DNA of 64,000 bases from Bog-756 sp963753905 (GTDB taxonomy: Bacteria; Actinomycetota; Acidimicrobiia; Acidimicrobiales; RAAP-2): NCBI GenBank assembly GCA_963753905.1, contig CAVWDZ010000001.1:2542001-2606000 (forward strand). Direction: 5' to 3'. Of the stretch, positions 62,519 to 64,000 are shown piece after piece; the stretch's first letter is position 1, and every line of letters begins with the position of its first letter. The translations under genes were made by a program, and so were the position numbers. The notes beneath the pieces were generated by a model that was not told the origin of the DNA, searched no databases, and saw only the letters and a list, made by a program, of their open reading frames with translations.

Positions 62519-62944
62519 GTGGTCTCGCTCCGTTCTCGACCCGACGGCCGGGTCCTCGAACTGCTCAGTTCGCCCAAACGCTAGGCCGCCCCCGCCCTCG
62601 GCGCGGGCAGCGGCCCTGGTGCGCAGGGTCGGGAATCACCCGTGGACAGACGCTGTTCTGCTGTGAGTGGAGGGATCGCTGTGCGTCGATGACCCGGCAG
62701 TCGAACCGGCTCCTCCCGTCGGCGTCCGACGAGACCGGATCCGTCCGTTCTCCAGCGTGGTCGACCAGGACGACGAGCGCCCGAACGCCGATCGGCAAGA
62801 GGGCGTCCGGGCGGTGGTCGAATTCCTGCGTCAGGAGGCTCCCTTCGAGTTCGAGCGCATGCGGTCGGTCGGTCGTCTTCCTACCGGGTGACGACCGCGA
62901 CCTTTGCGCCGGTGACGAGTCGGGCATGACCGCGTACGACGCGA
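62519..62944. other. 426-bp region without a convincing gene
   Basis: Between the amidase start and the methyltransferase end. ORFs such as 62667-62891 (+) have no good start or motif and are probably chance open frames. No repeat or RNA gene was recognised. Confidence 0.5.
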
Positions 62945-63613
62945 TCAACACCGTCTGCACCGAGCCAGCCAGGCCTGGACCCCCTCGGGACTCCAGGTGG
63001 TCTCGAGCCTCGTCTCCTCGATCGAGTCGACCCGCCATCCGCCATCGAAGCAGTCGAGGATCTCCTCCCTGCGCACTCGCCTCGGACCCCGGTCGCCGGG
63101 TTCCCGCTCGCTGAAACACAGCATGGAATAGCACCCTCCGGGCACGACGACCGCACCCAGGGCGTCGACGAACCGCAAGCGCTGCTCGTCGTCGAAGAGA
63201 TGGAAGAGCCCACAGTCGAGCACCGTGTCGAACCGCTGTCCGAACGATGGCAGGTCGAGGGCGTCAGAGACCTCGAAGCGGACGGTGAGCGAGCGTCGGG
63301 CGGCCTTCTCCCGGGCTTGTCGGATGGCTGTAGGAGCGGTGTCGATGCCGGTGGCGTCGAGTCCCATCGCGGCAGCCATCAGGGCGTGCTCGCCGGAGCC
63401 GCACCCGACATCGAGCACGCGGCCCCGGATCTCACCGGCATCCGCCAGGACGACGAACGCGCGCTGGGGCCGGCCGATGTCCCAGGGTGGGGTGCCCTGG
63501 TCGTAGAGGGCGTCGAAGTCCCCGGTCCGGGGCACGCCAGGGCCTCCGTGGTTCCCCACTCGGTCGTCATCGGGCACTGGGTCGTCATCGAACACTGGGT
63601 CGTCATCGGGCAT
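62945..63613 (-). CDS. SAM-dependent methyltransferase
   Basis: A class I methyltransferase of about 222 residues. The SAM-binding motif I reads VLDVGCGSGEHALMAAAMG, the acidic ribose-binding loop is ATGIDTAPTAI, and motif IV is DTVLDCGLFHLFDD. The substrate is unknown; the PPWDIGRPQ stretch is typical of the tellurite/thiopurine-resistance-like group. The N-terminus is a run of Asp-Asp-Asp-Pro repeats encoded by an 18-bp tandem repeat. ATG 63613 is chosen; GTG 63628 is also in frame. Confidence 0.85.
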   Translation of the reverse strand: MPDDDPVFDDDPVPDDDRVGNHGGPGVPRTGDFDALYDQGTPPWDIGRPQRAFVVLADAGEIRGRVLDVGCGSGEHALMAAAMGLDATGIDTAPTAIRQAREKAARRSLTVRFEVSDALDLPSFGQRFDTVLDCGLFHLFDDEQRLRFVDALGAVVVPGGCYSMLCFSEREPGDRGPRRVRREEILDCFDGGWRVDSIEETRLETTWSPEGVQAWLARCRRC

Positions 63614-63614
63614 C
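63561..63614. repeat. 18-bp tandem repeat, three copies
   Basis: Units at 63561-63578, 63579-63596 and 63597-63614 (core GGTCGTCATCG) encode the acidic DDDPV N-terminus of the methyltransferase. Copies two and three differ by a few bases. Confidence 0.85.
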
Positions 63615-63666
63615 TGCCCTTGTACCACGGCTCGATGGAGTCCGGAGCAGGGACGGTCAGCGGCGT

Positions 63667-64000
63667 CTACCCGAGTCGTCCGGGACGGGTCGTGGAGGGG
63701 ACCCGGACCAGGGTCGGCGACCCGGAACTCCCCCCGCCGGACGCTGCGGCCAGGAGTGCCTCGGCCTCGGCAGGCTCGACCGGAGGGGAGAAGATGTGCC
63801 CCTGCCCGCGGGCGCAGTGCATCTCTCGCAGTCCCTCGAGCTGAGCGTGCTCTTCGATCCCCTCAGCCAACGTCACCAGCCCGAGCGTGCGTCCGAGCTC
63901 CACGAGCGTGCGGATCAATGCCGCGGCATCGGCGGAGCCGTCCATCTCCGACACGAACGACCGATCGATCTTGAGCACGTCGACGGGGAACTGGCGGAGA
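63667..64000 (-). CDS. EAL-domain protein, C-terminal part
   Basis: The frame is open at the right edge, so only about 110 C-terminal residues are visible. They contain FPVDVLKIDRSFV, LIRTLVELGRTLGLVTLAEGIEEHAQLEGL and GQGHIFSPP, the last blocks of an EAL cyclic-di-GMP phosphodiesterase domain (core EGIEEHAQ). The EAL triplet itself and any GGDEF or sensor domain lie outside the window. The usual G-Y/C-x-x-x-QGY end reads ARGQGHIF here. Confidence 0.85.
   Translation of the reverse strand, partial: LRQFPVDVLKIDRSFVSEMDGSADAAALIRTLVELGRTLGLVTLAEGIEEHAQLEGLREMHCARGQGHIFSPPVEPAEAEALLAAASGGGSSGSPTLVRVPSTTRPGRLG

Overview
This is 64 kb of GC-rich actinobacterial chromosome. Several features fit class Acidimicrobiia: a MurA with Asp in place of the active-site Cys, a mycobacterium-type wecA-atp cluster, an actinobacterial-type SerC, and a secreted protein built on a 'GYWLVASDGG..F..GDA.F.GS.G' repeat. 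I saw no rRNA, tRNA, CRISPR array, insertion sequence or prophage gene. The window reads as core chromosome with some lineage-specific secreted proteins. The class assignment is inference.

Layout. 1-5.6 kb: the end of a galT-like gene, then murA-meaB-treS on the minus strand and glpX on the plus strand. 5.6-15.7 kb: a minus-strand run glyA-wecA-atpI-like-atpB-E-F-H-A-G-D-C. 15.7-21.5 kb: a thiolase-like gene, a UPF0104 membrane protein and greA-leuC-leuD. 21.5-22.3 kb: a structured non-coding stretch. 22.3-33.3 kb: a phosphate-uptake island on the minus strand, in the order lipoprotein, pstC, pstA, pstB, pstS, second PstS-like protein, sortase-like protein, third PstS-like protein. 33.8-45.9 kb: amino-acid synthesis, with aatB-serA divergent from serC, two paralogous lipoproteins, and ilvD and ilvB-N-C with a classical attenuator. 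45.9-52.4 kb: two large secreted repeat proteins and four small conserved genes between them. 52.9-64 kb: a P450, a zinc/manganese ABC system divergent from a Zur-type regulator, a PPOX protein, a haloalkane dehalogenase, DUF427, amidase, methyltransferase and the end of an EAL gene.

How they work together. ATP synthase and wecA appear to share a transcription unit. serA, serC and the aminotransferase serve serine synthesis and transamination. leuCD and ilvBNCD make branched-chain amino acids, and ilvBNC is probably controlled by ribosome-mediated attenuation. The Pst genes are linked by 4-23 bp overlaps. They encode an importer with at least two PstS-like domains tethered by C-terminal membrane helices; PstS also carries an LAATG sorting-like motif. 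They lie beside a sortase homologue that has lost its catalytic His and Cys.

Two patterns recur across the window. First, many genes have a TAnnnT hexamer 6-8 nt before an ATG or GTG, which points to leaderless transcription; I used this to choose starts. Second, three conserved genes (meaB, glyA, the third PstS-like gene) each appear broken by a single-base shift. Base-level sequence error is at least as likely as real inactivation.
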